From the NCBI GenBank assembly GCA_025358295.1, contig JANYJY010000062.1, positions 42,623 to 106,622 of the forward strand: a stretch of 64,000 nt of DNA. The letters run 5' to 3'. The notes below the pieces were generated by a model, which made no database searches, was not told where the DNA came from, and saw nothing but the letters and a program-made list of their open reading frames with translations. Both the position numbers and the translations under genes were made by a program. Shown here in pieces: positions 28,530 to 37,308 of this stretch (its first letter is position 1; every line of letters starts with the position of its first letter). The DNA is from Gammaproteobacteria bacterium (GTDB taxonomy: Bacteria > Pseudomonadota > Gammaproteobacteria > Steroidobacterales > Steroidobacteraceae).

Positions 28530-29471
28530 TTACACTCCCAAGTTCGCACGCGGATTGAAGGGCAGGGCTGCGGCCATGGCTGCGTACGCGGCTTTCGCCT
28601 TGTCGTCATCGGCTGCCGGCAGGGCGACCTGCACGATGACATAAAAGTCGCCGGGCGGGGAGGCGGGAACACCTCGACCCTTGAGCCGCAATTTGCCGCC
28701 GGCTCGCGAGCCAGCGGGAATTTTCAGCTCAACCGCTCCCGTCGGCGTCGGCGTCTTCACCATGGCACCGAGTGCGGCCTCCCACGGTGCAATGGGCAGG
28801 TCGAGGTATAAATCGCGCCCGTCGATTCTATACAAGGGGTGCGGTTGAAATTCGACCTCGATGAATAGATCACCAGGGGTCCCCTCGCCGGGAAGTCGCG
28901 CTCCCTGGCCCGCCAATCGAATGTTCTGACCCGCGAGGATGCCCTTTGGCACTTGCACATTGAGGACGCGTTCCTTCGTCACCAGTCTACCGTCGCTGTC
29001 GATCTCGGGAATTCGTAACGTGAGCTGCCGGGGTCCGCCGAGCAGAGTGGCATCGAGGTCCAGAAGAACCCTCGCATGATGGTCCTCGCCGCGGCCAGGG
29101 TGGCGCGCGCCGTGCCGGCCGGCCGTACCCGCGCGGCCCTGCGCTCCGAATAGCGATTCAAAGAAGTCGCTGTAGCTGGAATCTCGGCTGCCGGTACCGC
29201 TGAACTGAAATCCGGATCCCCAGTCGGGCGGCGGCCTGAAATCCTCGCCGGCCGAACGCCCCTGCCCGAGCTGATCGTAGGCGGCGCGTTTCTCGGGGCT
29301 TTTGAGCACTTCGTAGGCTTCGCCGACTTCTTTGAAGTGGGCTTCGGCGTCCTTTTCCTTGCTCACGTCGGGATGATATTTGCGGGCGAGCTTGCGATAG
29401 GCCTGCTTGATCTGTGTCTCCGTGGCGTCTCGCGCCACACCCATGACCTTGTAGTAGTCCTTGAACTCCAT
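28530..29471 (-). CDS. cbpA: DnaJ-like curved-DNA-binding chaperone CbpA
   Basis: MEFKDYYKVMGVARDATETQIKQAYRKLARKYHPDVSKEKDAEAHFKEVGEAYEVLKSPEKRAAYDQLG (HPD motif) and DnaJ C-terminal domain. ORF begins 29483. Confidence 0.93.
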   Translation of the reverse strand: MEFKDYYKVMGVARDATETQIKQAYRKLARKYHPDVSKEKDAEAHFKEVGEAYEVLKSPEKRAAYDQLGQGRSAGEDFRPPPDWGSGFQFSGTGSRDSSYSDFFESLFGAQGRAGTAGRHGARHPGRGEDHHARVLLDLDATLLGGPRQLTLRIPEIDSDGRLVTKERVLNVQVPKGILAGQNIRLAGQGARLPGEGTPGDLFIEVEFQPHPLYRIDGRDLYLDLPIAPWEAALGAMVKTPTPTGAVELKIPAGSRAGGKLRLKGRGVPASPPGDFYVIVQVALPAADDDKAKAAYAAMAAALPFNPRANLGV

Positions 29472-29584
29472 CGTACCCGCCACTACGCAGCAATCGCGAA
29501 GAAGACAAGGATACTATGCGTGGCACTCCACTGATCAATTATCCCATGCCGGCGACTTGCCACATTGCGGTTGAGTAACACAGG

Positions 29585-30946
29585 TTACAATTGGTATGCC
29601 ACGGTCAACAGCAGCCCCTCGCCGATATCGCGCCATAAGCCCGGCGCGCGGCCGTCAAAAGGCCGCGCGTCCGGGATGAGCGCTTCAATCCATGCGGCCA
29701 GCCAATCGATTTCTCGCTCGCCGTAGAAAACGACGGCGCATTCATAGTTGAGCAGCAGGCTGCGCGAATCAAGATTGACCGACCCGGACAAAGCGAACGA
29801 CTCGTCGTACACCACGGCCTTAGCGTGGATCATGTAGGGCAGTAAGTGGATTCTGACGCCCGCGGCGCTCAGTGCACGCAGGGCGCGATTGCGGGCAAAA
29901 TCCGCCAAGCGATGGTTCGACACCGCGGGAACGCACAAGTCGATTGTCACGCCGCGGTGCGCTGCCAAGCGCATGGCCGTTTCCAGGCTGACGTCCGGCA
30001 CGAAATAGGGAGTCACGGCGAGCATGCGATCACGCACGTGGTAGCAGGCATCGATCAACAGCGCGTGCACGGTATCTTCCGCCTGGTCCGGCCCGCTGGG
30101 GAGAAACTGAGCCCGGCCGCCCGCGGGCGATGGCTGAGGCTGGACCGGTGGTGGAGGCGCGGGCCGGCCACCGGCGGCAACCCAATCGGCTTCGAATTGA
30201 GCCGCGGCGGCGGCGGCCACCTGGCCCTCCAAATCGAAGCTGAGATCGCGCCAGGGCATTGCGCCGTTGAGTCCGATGAAGTACTCCGCGGCGATGTTTC
30301 TGCCACCCGCCCAGAGCCGCGCCGCATCGGCGATGGCCATTTTGCGGTGATTGCGCAGATTGCGCGGACCTTGAGTCTTGCGCGCGAGCAAGGGGCTGAA
30401 GATCAGGGTTTCGACACCGGCACCGTTCAATTCGCGGAAGCACGAGCGCGGCAATTGCAGCGCACCGACGCCGTCGATGAGCAAGCGGACCTGCACTCCG
30501 GCTCGGGCGCGCTCCATCATGCGCTGCATCGCCTCCCTGCCGAATGCATCATTGCCGAGAATATACGTACAGATATCCAGCCGGCGAGTCGAGCTGACCA
30601 TGACGGCGAACAGGGCGGATGCGGATTCGTTGCCATCCTGATGCAGGCGAACCGCGGAGGGCGCGCTGGGCGCCAATCCGAAACTCGCGATCAAGTCCTC
30701 GGCCCAGTGTTCGCATTCGGAGTGAACTCCAGACCACCCAAGTACCTTGCGCGCGAGTTTGCGACGGCCGAAGAAGAGATACGTGGGCAGGGCAAAATAG
30801 GGCACGGCGATCATCCCTAAAATCCACGCGATGGCAATCGACGGCGGACGGCGTTCGCGCTCCACCCGGGTCGTCAGGACGTACACGAGCACACTGAGTA
30901 CCACGACCAGTGAATGGACGGTGATTCGCGGATACCAGGCGTTCAT
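29585..30946 (-). CDS. cls: Cardiolipin synthase / phospholipase D family
   Basis: N-terminal TM/PLDc_N; NHRKMAIADAARLWAGGRNIAAEY (HxK motif) and YMIHAKAVVYDESFALSGSVNLDSRSLLLNYE. ORF begins 30994; likely start MNAWYPRITVHS. Confidence 0.9.
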   Translation of the reverse strand: MNAWYPRITVHSLVVVLSVLVYVLTTRVERERRPPSIAIAWILGMIAVPYFALPTYLFFGRRKLARKVLGWSGVHSECEHWAEDLIASFGLAPSAPSAVRLHQDGNESASALFAVMVSSTRRLDICTYILGNDAFGREAMQRMMERARAGVQVRLLIDGVGALQLPRSCFRELNGAGVETLIFSPLLARKTQGPRNLRNHRKMAIADAARLWAGGRNIAAEYFIGLNGAMPWRDLSFDLEGQVAAAAAAQFEADWVAAGGRPAPPPPVQPQPSPAGGRAQFLPSGPDQAEDTVHALLIDACYHVRDRMLAVTPYFVPDVSLETAMRLAAHRGVTIDLCVPAVSNHRLADFARNRALRALSAAGVRIHLLPYMIHAKAVVYDESFALSGSVNLDSRSLLLNYECAVVFYGEREIDWLAAWIEALIPDARPFDGRAPGLWRDIGEGLLLTVAYQL

Positions 30947-30956
30947 CGGCGAGATC

Positions 30957-32432
30957 TCAATTGCAGTCCAGGCCACGAAGCACGGCGGGCACAAGGTCGG
31001 GCAGGTCCTCCGCCATCAAACCCGGGCCAAAGGCCGCTGCCGCTGCGCCGTGAATCCAAACGCCGGCTGCTGCCGCCGGATATGCGTCCATGCCCTGTGC
31101 AAGCAGTCCCAGAATCAAACCGCCGAGAACGTCGCCGGAACCGGCCGTGGCCAAATTCGCTGGGGCATTCGTGTTGACGATGGCGCGGCCGTCGGGTGCG
31201 GCAACGACAGTGTCGGCCCCTTTCAACACGATAACCGCGCCGCTGCGGCGTGCCGCGGCGCGAGCGCGAACCAACTTGCTGCCGGTGACGTCGAATAACC
31301 TGCCGAATTCTCCTTCATGCGGGGTCAGTACGCAGGGACCACGAATGGCCAGTTTGAGTTCATCCGTTCGCGAGGCGAAGACGCTGATCGCGTCTGCGTC
31401 GAGCAGCACGGGCCGCCCGGTCTCCAAGATCTCGAACGCGGCACCGCGGGTGATTTCATTGACGCCGGCTCCGGGCCCGATCAGAAATGCGGTGTAGCGG
31501 GAGTCGCCGAGCAGGCGCGCCAAGTCGTCGGGCTGCGCCAGGGGCTGGACCATGATGCTGGTCAGCGCGGCGGCATAGATGGAAAAGGCCGCTTGCGGTA
31601 CCGCGATGGTCGTGAGCCCGGCGCCGATGCGCGCCGCGGCGCGCGCCGCCATTCGGGCCGCACCGGTCATGGGATAACCGCCGCATAACAACGCATGTCC
31701 CCGTGTGTACTTATTGCCGGCGGCCTTTGCGCTCGGCAACTGTGCTCGCCACGCATGCGGATCGTTCTCCCAGGTGTCGATTCCCAAGGATCCGAATACT
31801 GCGGAGGGGATGCCGATGTCTGCGACCACGACTTCGCCGCATAATTCTCGCCCCGGCAACAGCACATGTGCCGGCTTTTTGCGCGCGAAGGTGACGGTGC
31901 AAGCCGCCGGCGCGGCGCCCACATTCTCGCCGCTGTCGCCCATCACTCCGCTCGGAACATCGATGGCGACAAGCGGCAGGCTACGTTGTGCGACAGCCGA
32001 CAGAATGGCGGCCACCGGTGGATCCAGCGGCCGATTCAGGCCCGATCCAAATAGCGCGTCGACGACTAGCGCGGCTCCCTCGAGCGCCGCCGGCGCCACG
32101 GCCTCGATGGCGCCCTGCCATCGCGATGCGTGGAGTTGTGCATCGCCACGAAGATCCCGCCGATCACCGAGCAGGGCAACACGCACTGGCCAGGCGGATC
32201 GTGCAAGCACCGCGGCCGCAACAAAGCCGTCTCCGCCATTGTTTCCCGGCCCGCACAGGACGGTCACGGGTCGTGGCGACCAACGCCGCATGATCTCCAG
32301 CGCGACGGCGTTGCCCGCATTCTGCATCAGTACCGATCCAGCCGTTCCTGCGGCGATTGCCCCGCGATCGGCCTCGGTCATTTGTGCGACGCTCAGCAGT
32401 GCGAATGGATCCAGGCCGCTTTCATCCGTCAA
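30957..32432 (-). CDS. nnr: Bifunctional NAD(P)H-hydrate epimerase / ADP-dependent dehydratase
   Basis: VLCGPGNNGGDGFVAAAVLARSAWPVRVALLGD (YjeF N) and KYTRGHALLCGGYPMTGAARMAARAAARIGAG, NTNAPANLATAGSGDVLGGLILGLLAQGM (YjeF C). TTG start overlapping the upstream TGA inferred at 32432; ORF extends to 32576. Confidence 0.92.
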   Translation of the reverse strand: MTDESGLDPFALLSVAQMTEADRGAIAAGTAGSVLMQNAGNAVALEIMRRWSPRPVTVLCGPGNNGGDGFVAAAVLARSAWPVRVALLGDRRDLRGDAQLHASRWQGAIEAVAPAALEGAALVVDALFGSGLNRPLDPPVAAILSAVAQRSLPLVAIDVPSGVMGDSGENVGAAPAACTVTFARKKPAHVLLPGRELCGEVVVADIGIPSAVFGSLGIDTWENDPHAWRAQLPSAKAAGNKYTRGHALLCGGYPMTGAARMAARAAARIGAGLTTIAVPQAAFSIYAAALTSIMVQPLAQPDDLARLLGDSRYTAFLIGPGAGVNEITRGAAFEILETGRPVLLDADAISVFASRTDELKLAIRGPCVLTPHEGEFGRLFDVTGSKLVRARAAARRSGAVIVLKGADTVVAAPDGRAIVNTNAPANLATAGSGDVLGGLILGLLAQGMDAYPAAAAGVWIHGAAAAAFGPGLMAEDLPDLVPAVLRGLDCN

Positions 32433-33508
32433 GCGCAGACTCCGTGTGCTTCCTCGAGGCTGACCACGAGTTTGCCGAAATTTCTGCCTTCCAGCAGCCC
32501 CAAGAATGCCTGCGGCGCATTTTCCAATCCCAGCACGATGTCTTCGCGATACTTGATGCGCCGCTCGCGCAGCCACGCCTGCATCGAGGCGAGAAATTCC
32601 TCGAAGCGATTTCCAAAGTCATCGTAGATGATGAAACCGCGCACCGTGATTCGCTTGACCAGAATGGTTCGCATCAAGGTCAGGGCCCACTCCGCTTCGG
32701 CAGGCTTTGCGTCCGCGCTGTAGTGCGCGATGAGGCCGCACACCGGCACTCTCGCGTGAGCATTGAGCAAGGGTAGGACTGCGCGAAATACTTTGCCGCC
32801 GACATTCTCGAAGTACACGTCGATGCCGGCGGGACAGGCCGCCGCCAGCAATTCGGCCAACTGCGGCGAGTGATGATCGAGGCAGGCATCGAATCCCAAT
32901 TCGCCGACCGCCCAGCGGCATTTCTCCGGGCCGCCGGCAATGCCTACCACGCGGCATCCCTTTAACTTGGCGATTTGCCCGACGATGGAGCCCACCGCTC
33001 CGGTGGCGGCGGCGACGACCACCGTTTGTCCCGGCTGCGGTTTGCCGATCTCGAGCAATCCCATATATGCCGTGAAACCGGTCATGCCGAGAATGCCGAG
33101 TGCCCAGGACAGACGCGTCAATCCGGGAGGAAGGGCGGTGAGATCATTACCGTTGGATACGGCATATTCCTGCCATCCGCATTGTGCCAATACCAGATCG
33201 CCGTTCCGATACGCCGGATTCAACGAGGACTCGATGCGTGCGACTGTCTGTCCCGTCATGACGTCGCCGATGGCGACCGGCGCCGCGTAAGAAGGAGCAT
33301 CGCTCATGCGGCCGCGCATATAGGGGTCGAGCGACAGCCAGAGCGTGCGCAGCAGCACCTCGCCTGGGGCAGGCTCGGGTATCGGCGCTGTCTCCAGCCG
33401 GAAACAGGCCAGTGTCACACCAGGGTGCGGGCGTTGCGCCAAGACGATGCGTCGGTGGGCCGCCCCGCGGATGGCCGCCCCGCGTTGGGCCGCTAATTTG
33501 CTCGTCAT
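32429..33508 (-). CDS. NADP-dependent MDR-family oxidoreductase (CurA/YncB-like)
   Basis: LWLSLDPYMRGRMSDAPSYAAPVAIGDVMTG, TVVVAAATGAVGSIVGQIAKLKGCRVVGIAGG, YFENVGGKVFRAVLPLLNAHARVPVCGLI. Confidence 0.92.
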   Translation of the reverse strand: MTSKLAAQRGAAIRGAAHRRIVLAQRPHPGVTLACFRLETAPIPEPAPGEVLLRTLWLSLDPYMRGRMSDAPSYAAPVAIGDVMTGQTVARIESSLNPAYRNGDLVLAQCGWQEYAVSNGNDLTALPPGLTRLSWALGILGMTGFTAYMGLLEIGKPQPGQTVVVAAATGAVGSIVGQIAKLKGCRVVGIAGGPEKCRWAVGELGFDACLDHHSPQLAELLAAACPAGIDVYFENVGGKVFRAVLPLLNAHARVPVCGLIAHYSADAKPAEAEWALTLMRTILVKRITVRGFIIYDDFGNRFEEFLASMQAWLRERRIKYREDIVLGLENAPQAFLGLLEGRNFGKLVVSLEEAHGVCA

Positions 33509-33525
33509 CCGTTGCTCCGCTTCGT

Positions 33526-34221
33526 TCAGATCAGGCTACCGGCAATGGTTCCGACAAGGCTGGTAATCGCCATCGCCAGCGCGCTCCAAAACGTCACGCG
33601 CAACGCCCCGGCGCGCATATCGGCACCACCCACCTTGGCCGACCATCCGCCGAGAACGAGCAAGCACAGAAGGGATACGACCACGATGGCAATCATCCGA
33701 TAGGACTCCGGTGACCAGGCCGCCACCAGCAGGGGTAAAACGGCACCCGTCGCGAAGCTGCCGGCCGAGGCCAATGCCGCCTGCAAGGGCTGCGCCCGGG
33801 AAACCGCGGATAGCCCCAGTTCGTCGCGTGCATGCGAGCCCAGCGCATCGTGCGCCATGAGCTGCGCGGCAACCTGCTCGGCGAGTTTCGTGTCCAGTCC
33901 CCGGCGCACGTAGATTTCGCTGAGTTCACGCCGCTCACCCGCGAAATCGACTTCGAGTTCGGCTCGCTCCTGTGCCAGAGCGGCGGCTTCGCTATCCGCC
34001 TGCGAATGCACCGACACGTATTCTCCCGTCGCCATCGACATGGCACCCGCGACTAGGGCAGCGGTGCCGCTAAGGAGGATGCCCGATCGTGAGGCATGCG
34101 CTGCGGCGACGCCCAAAATCAAACTCGCGGTGGAGACGATGCCGTCGTTGGCGCCCAGGACGCTGGCGCGCAACCACCCGACACCGTTGAGTGTGTGGCG
34201 CTCATGACTACGTAGACGCAT
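33526..34221 (-). CDS. VIT1/CCC1-family transporter
   Basis: LRASVLGANDGIVSTASLILGVAAA, AGAMSMATGEYVSVHSQADSEAAAL, five hydrophobic segments. Confidence 0.92.
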   Translation of the reverse strand: MRLRSHERHTLNGVGWLRASVLGANDGIVSTASLILGVAAAHASRSGILLSGTAALVAGAMSMATGEYVSVHSQADSEAAALAQERAELEVDFAGERRELSEIYVRRGLDTKLAEQVAAQLMAHDALGSHARDELGLSAVSRAQPLQAALASAGSFATGAVLPLLVAAWSPESYRMIAIVVVSLLCLLVLGGWSAKVGGADMRAGALRVTFWSALAMAITSLVGTIAGSLI

Positions 34222-34236
34222 GCCCGCGCCTCGATT

Positions 34237-34419
34237 CTAGGCTTTGCCGGTCTTGGGCCCGAGAAAATACCAAAGAATGAATCCCAGCACGGGGAGAATG
34301 ATGACCAGGACCGTCCAAAGAACCTTCTTGCCCGTATCCGCGGCGCTTTGAAAGATATTGACGATCGCCCAGACGTCGGCGATCAGTACCACAAGACCGA
34401 ACAGACCTTGGTATTGCAT
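34237..34419 (-). CDS. Small membrane protein, PLDc_N domain
   Basis: MQYQGLFGLVVLIADVWAIVNIFQSAADTGKKVLWTVLVIILPVLGFILWYFLGPKTGKA. Confidence 0.85.
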   Translation of the reverse strand: MQYQGLFGLVVLIADVWAIVNIFQSAADTGKKVLWTVLVIILPVLGFILWYFLGPKTGKA

Positions 34420-34439
34420 TTCTTATCCTCGCTGTTATG

Positions 34440-34455
34440 GCGTAGGGCGCTACGC
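34440..34455. repeat. Inverted repeat GCGTAG-GGCG-CTACGC
   Basis: Direct reading, upstream of the small PLDc_N gene. Confidence 0.7.
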
Positions 34456-34541
34456 TACACCCGTTTGAATCCCTTGCGAACGCGTAATACTGCTCCATAC
34501 CCCGCCCGATTGACAACGCCGGCGTGCCGGGCGTGCGGCCG

Positions 34542-35309
34542 TTACACGATCAACAGTATCCCCGCGATGCCGCTCAGCGCCAGGACCAACCTTTCAAAAA
34601 ACTGTTGATTGATCTTCAGCAATAACCGTCGGCCAATGAGCGCACCCAGCAGCACCGCCGGCGCCAGCATCAGGTTGAATTTGAAGCTTTCTGCGGTGAT
34701 CAAGCCGAGGCTCACCATGAAGGGCACTTTGAACAAATTCAGTGCCATGAAAAATACCGCTGCCGTGCCCACGAATTGCATCTTCGGCAGCCGCATCGCG
34801 ACCAAGTAAATCGCCATCAGCGGACCTGCGGCGTTGGCTACCAGGGTGACGAATCCGGTGGTGATGCCAAGGGCGGCCGCTAGCATCCAGTGCCAGCCTC
34901 CCGCGGTCTCCTCGGCTTGCACCCGCATGTATCGCCGCCAATAGCTCAAGGCGCACAAGCAAACGATGATCACGCCGATCATGGTCCGCGTGGTTCTATC
35001 GGAGATGTGACCCAGCGCGAAATATCCAAGCACTACGCCGGCCGCAGTCCAGGGCATGAGTTTCCACAGGTAGCGCCACTGTGTATGCGTCCGATAGGCC
35101 AAGACGGCGACGCAATCGCCGAATATCAAGAGCGGCAACACCAGGCCGCTGGCTTGTTTGCTGCTGGGAAATACATGCGTAAATAGGGCAACCGATAGAA
35201 TGCTAAGCCCGGTGATGCCGGCCTTCGAAATGCCGACCATTACGGCGCCGAGTACGGCGCATATCCATTGCAGGGGTTCCGTTATCATGGCAGGCAGCTT
35301 ACCGCGCAC
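34542..35309 (-). CDS. Sulfite exporter TauE/SafE family protein
   Basis: SKAGITGLSILSVALFTHVFPSSKQASGLVLPLLIFGDCVAVLAYRTHTQWRYLWKLMPWTAAGVVLGYF, GFVTLVANAAGPLMAIYLV. Confidence 0.88.
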   Translation of the reverse strand: MRGKLPAMITEPLQWICAVLGAVMVGISKAGITGLSILSVALFTHVFPSSKQASGLVLPLLIFGDCVAVLAYRTHTQWRYLWKLMPWTAAGVVLGYFALGHISDRTTRTMIGVIIVCLCALSYWRRYMRVQAEETAGGWHWMLAAALGITTGFVTLVANAAGPLMAIYLVAMRLPKMQFVGTAAVFFMALNLFKVPFMVSLGLITAESFKFNLMLAPAVLLGALIGRRLLLKINQQFFERLVLALSGIAGILLIV

Positions 35310-35514
35310 GCCGGCAATTCATATGTCCATCTTGTACCGAGAGAACGCCGAACCGGCGGTTTCTACCCCGCCCCTCGACGGGGACGTCAGAGCCGACGCG
35401 GCGGTAATCTGCGGTGGGATTACCGTGCTGACCTGCCTGGGCTACAACGGCCGCGGTGTCGCCATAGGTACGGCAATGGGCGCTGCAGGGATTTTATCGG
35501 TTTCCAGGCCCGGT

Positions 35515-37101
35515 CTAGTTGTCGGTATAGGACTTACGCAGCCGGTGCATGTCGATAATGACATCGAAACGCTGATCGACCGGCAACTTAGGACCCAAGT
35601 GGAAATCATAACGCGCATCGAGATTGTCGATCTCGGGATGCAAGTCGTGCATGGCGCGCTTGAACATCTCCTTCGGCACCCATTCGGAGTTCGATGACAG
35701 CGAGCCGAATTCGTCGTGGTAGATGGTTGCCGTGGAAATATCCTTCGGCGACGACATGATGGCGAAGATGCGCGGACGTGCGCCTTCCAGGTGGACACGT
35801 TTCGCGCCCGCCATGATCAGCTGCCATTCGTTGCCCTGGGGCACGGCGATCAGCGCGTAGGCATGATGCTGAGCGACGAAAAAGGCAAATGTTACAGCGA
35901 CCGACGCCAGGATGCGGCGGCCGCCAGGCGCCCAGTTCTCCGTCAACGCGCGGATGGAGGCAACCAAGAAGCTGAGCAGTACCGCGGTCATCGCAAAAAT
36001 GGTGCGGTAGGTGGCAAAGCGCTCCGAGGCGATCAAGCTCACGGCACAGGAGAACACCGGTAAACCGACCAGCGCGATCGACCAGATGATGCCGCGTTGG
36101 CGCCCGTAACGGCGCCATTCCACCACGGCGCCTGCCACCAACAGCGCGCCGACAATGGCTGCGCAGCCCAGGTACAACGCGTGATCGCGATGATTGTTGT
36201 CGTTCAATACGAAAATGCTCAGTGCATTGGGCAAGGATTCCTGCAGAAACCACGCTAATTTCTCACCCCAATGATGCTCGAAGGCAATCCGCCCGGACTT
36301 GACGAATACGCCGGTGGCGTACAGCACGGACATGACGCAGTAGGCGACGCCGAGAGTGGCAATGACGAATCCCATATGAATCGCGACCCATCGCGCGGTT
36401 TGCGCGAGAGTGCGATGCCGTTGGGCGATCAGCGCAGCCGCCAGCGGCACGACGTAAAACAATGCGCTCGGCTGGTAAATCAGCGCGCCGACCACCATCA
36501 GGCCGATGGCGACCATCCATTGGACCGTCACACGGCCACGGCCGGCGCTCAACCCCATGTTCAGCGCGCCTTCCACGGTGAAGAATGCCCCGAACGCCAG
36601 AAGCGCGGTCGCCGCATAGGGCCAGCCCACGGCCCATGCCGCAATCACCTGCGCGGATGGCATCAGGGCGAGCAGCACCGCGACGCTCAGGCTGGCGCCG
36701 AATGACCATCCCAGTCCGCGCAGTCCACGAAAGCAGACCAACGAGATCGCGCCCAGCAATAGCGACGCGCCGAGGCGCATCCACTGCAAATCCTCGACGG
36801 TATCGGCCTGGCCGTAGGTGGCTTGCAACAGCCAGCCGTATATCGGCCGCGCATGCGAGGCACAGAATTTCAGAACCGTGGCGGGCTCTTCATGCGCCTC
36901 GCGCAAATTGGAGTAGTCGTCGCGCAGGCCAAACTCGTGAAACGTAGTAGGCCAATAGGCGATCAGAGGCACCAGGAAGAGAATCGCGGTCAGCAACCAG
37001 ACGCGCACGCCCGTCGCGCTGCGGCGGTCCACGACAACTCCCGCGTGCCCGATCGGGACCGCGATTGACTGCTCACTGACTATGGTTTCGGGGGTCGACA
37101 T
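35515..37101 (-). CDS. Polytopic membrane protein, function unknown
   Basis: 528-aa ORF with about a dozen hydrophobic segments and a soluble C-terminus; GT-C-like topology but no catalytic motif I can name. Confidence 0.65.
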   Translation of the reverse strand: MSTPETIVSEQSIAVPIGHAGVVVDRRSATGVRVWLLTAILFLVPLIAYWPTTFHEFGLRDDYSNLREAHEEPATVLKFCASHARPIYGWLLQATYGQADTVEDLQWMRLGASLLLGAISLVCFRGLRGLGWSFGASLSVAVLLALMPSAQVIAAWAVGWPYAATALLAFGAFFTVEGALNMGLSAGRGRVTVQWMVAIGLMVVGALIYQPSALFYVVPLAAALIAQRHRTLAQTARWVAIHMGFVIATLGVAYCVMSVLYATGVFVKSGRIAFEHHWGEKLAWFLQESLPNALSIFVLNDNNHRDHALYLGCAAIVGALLVAGAVVEWRRYGRQRGIIWSIALVGLPVFSCAVSLIASERFATYRTIFAMTAVLLSFLVASIRALTENWAPGGRRILASVAVTFAFFVAQHHAYALIAVPQGNEWQLIMAGAKRVHLEGARPRIFAIMSSPKDISTATIYHDEFGSLSSNSEWVPKEMFKRAMHDLHPEIDNLDARYDFHLGPKLPVDQRFDVIIDMHRLRKSYTDN

Positions 37102-37308
37102 GGGGAGCTAATAGGGTCCTGTAATGTTGCGATGCACTGTGGGTTAGACACAATCCATCAATCGCTGATTGCAACGAAGAGTTCGATTGGGTTTTTAGTT
37201 TTAGGCTAGGGCGTCATTTTAGCCGCACCGCATGCCAAAAAACCGGGTCGAATCCTCAAAAAATACGTTAAATATCTGTTAACTAGGCCAATATTGACGC
37301 CTGGGCCG

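Noticed and set aside
29846-30820. 324-aa plus-strand ORF
   Set aside because: Antisense to cls, which has both HxK-type motifs.
37267-37283. GTTAA-ATATCTG-TTAAC inverted repeat in the AT-rich gap after the GGDEF gene
   Set aside because: Short AT-rich arms; expected by chance in this composition, no further support.
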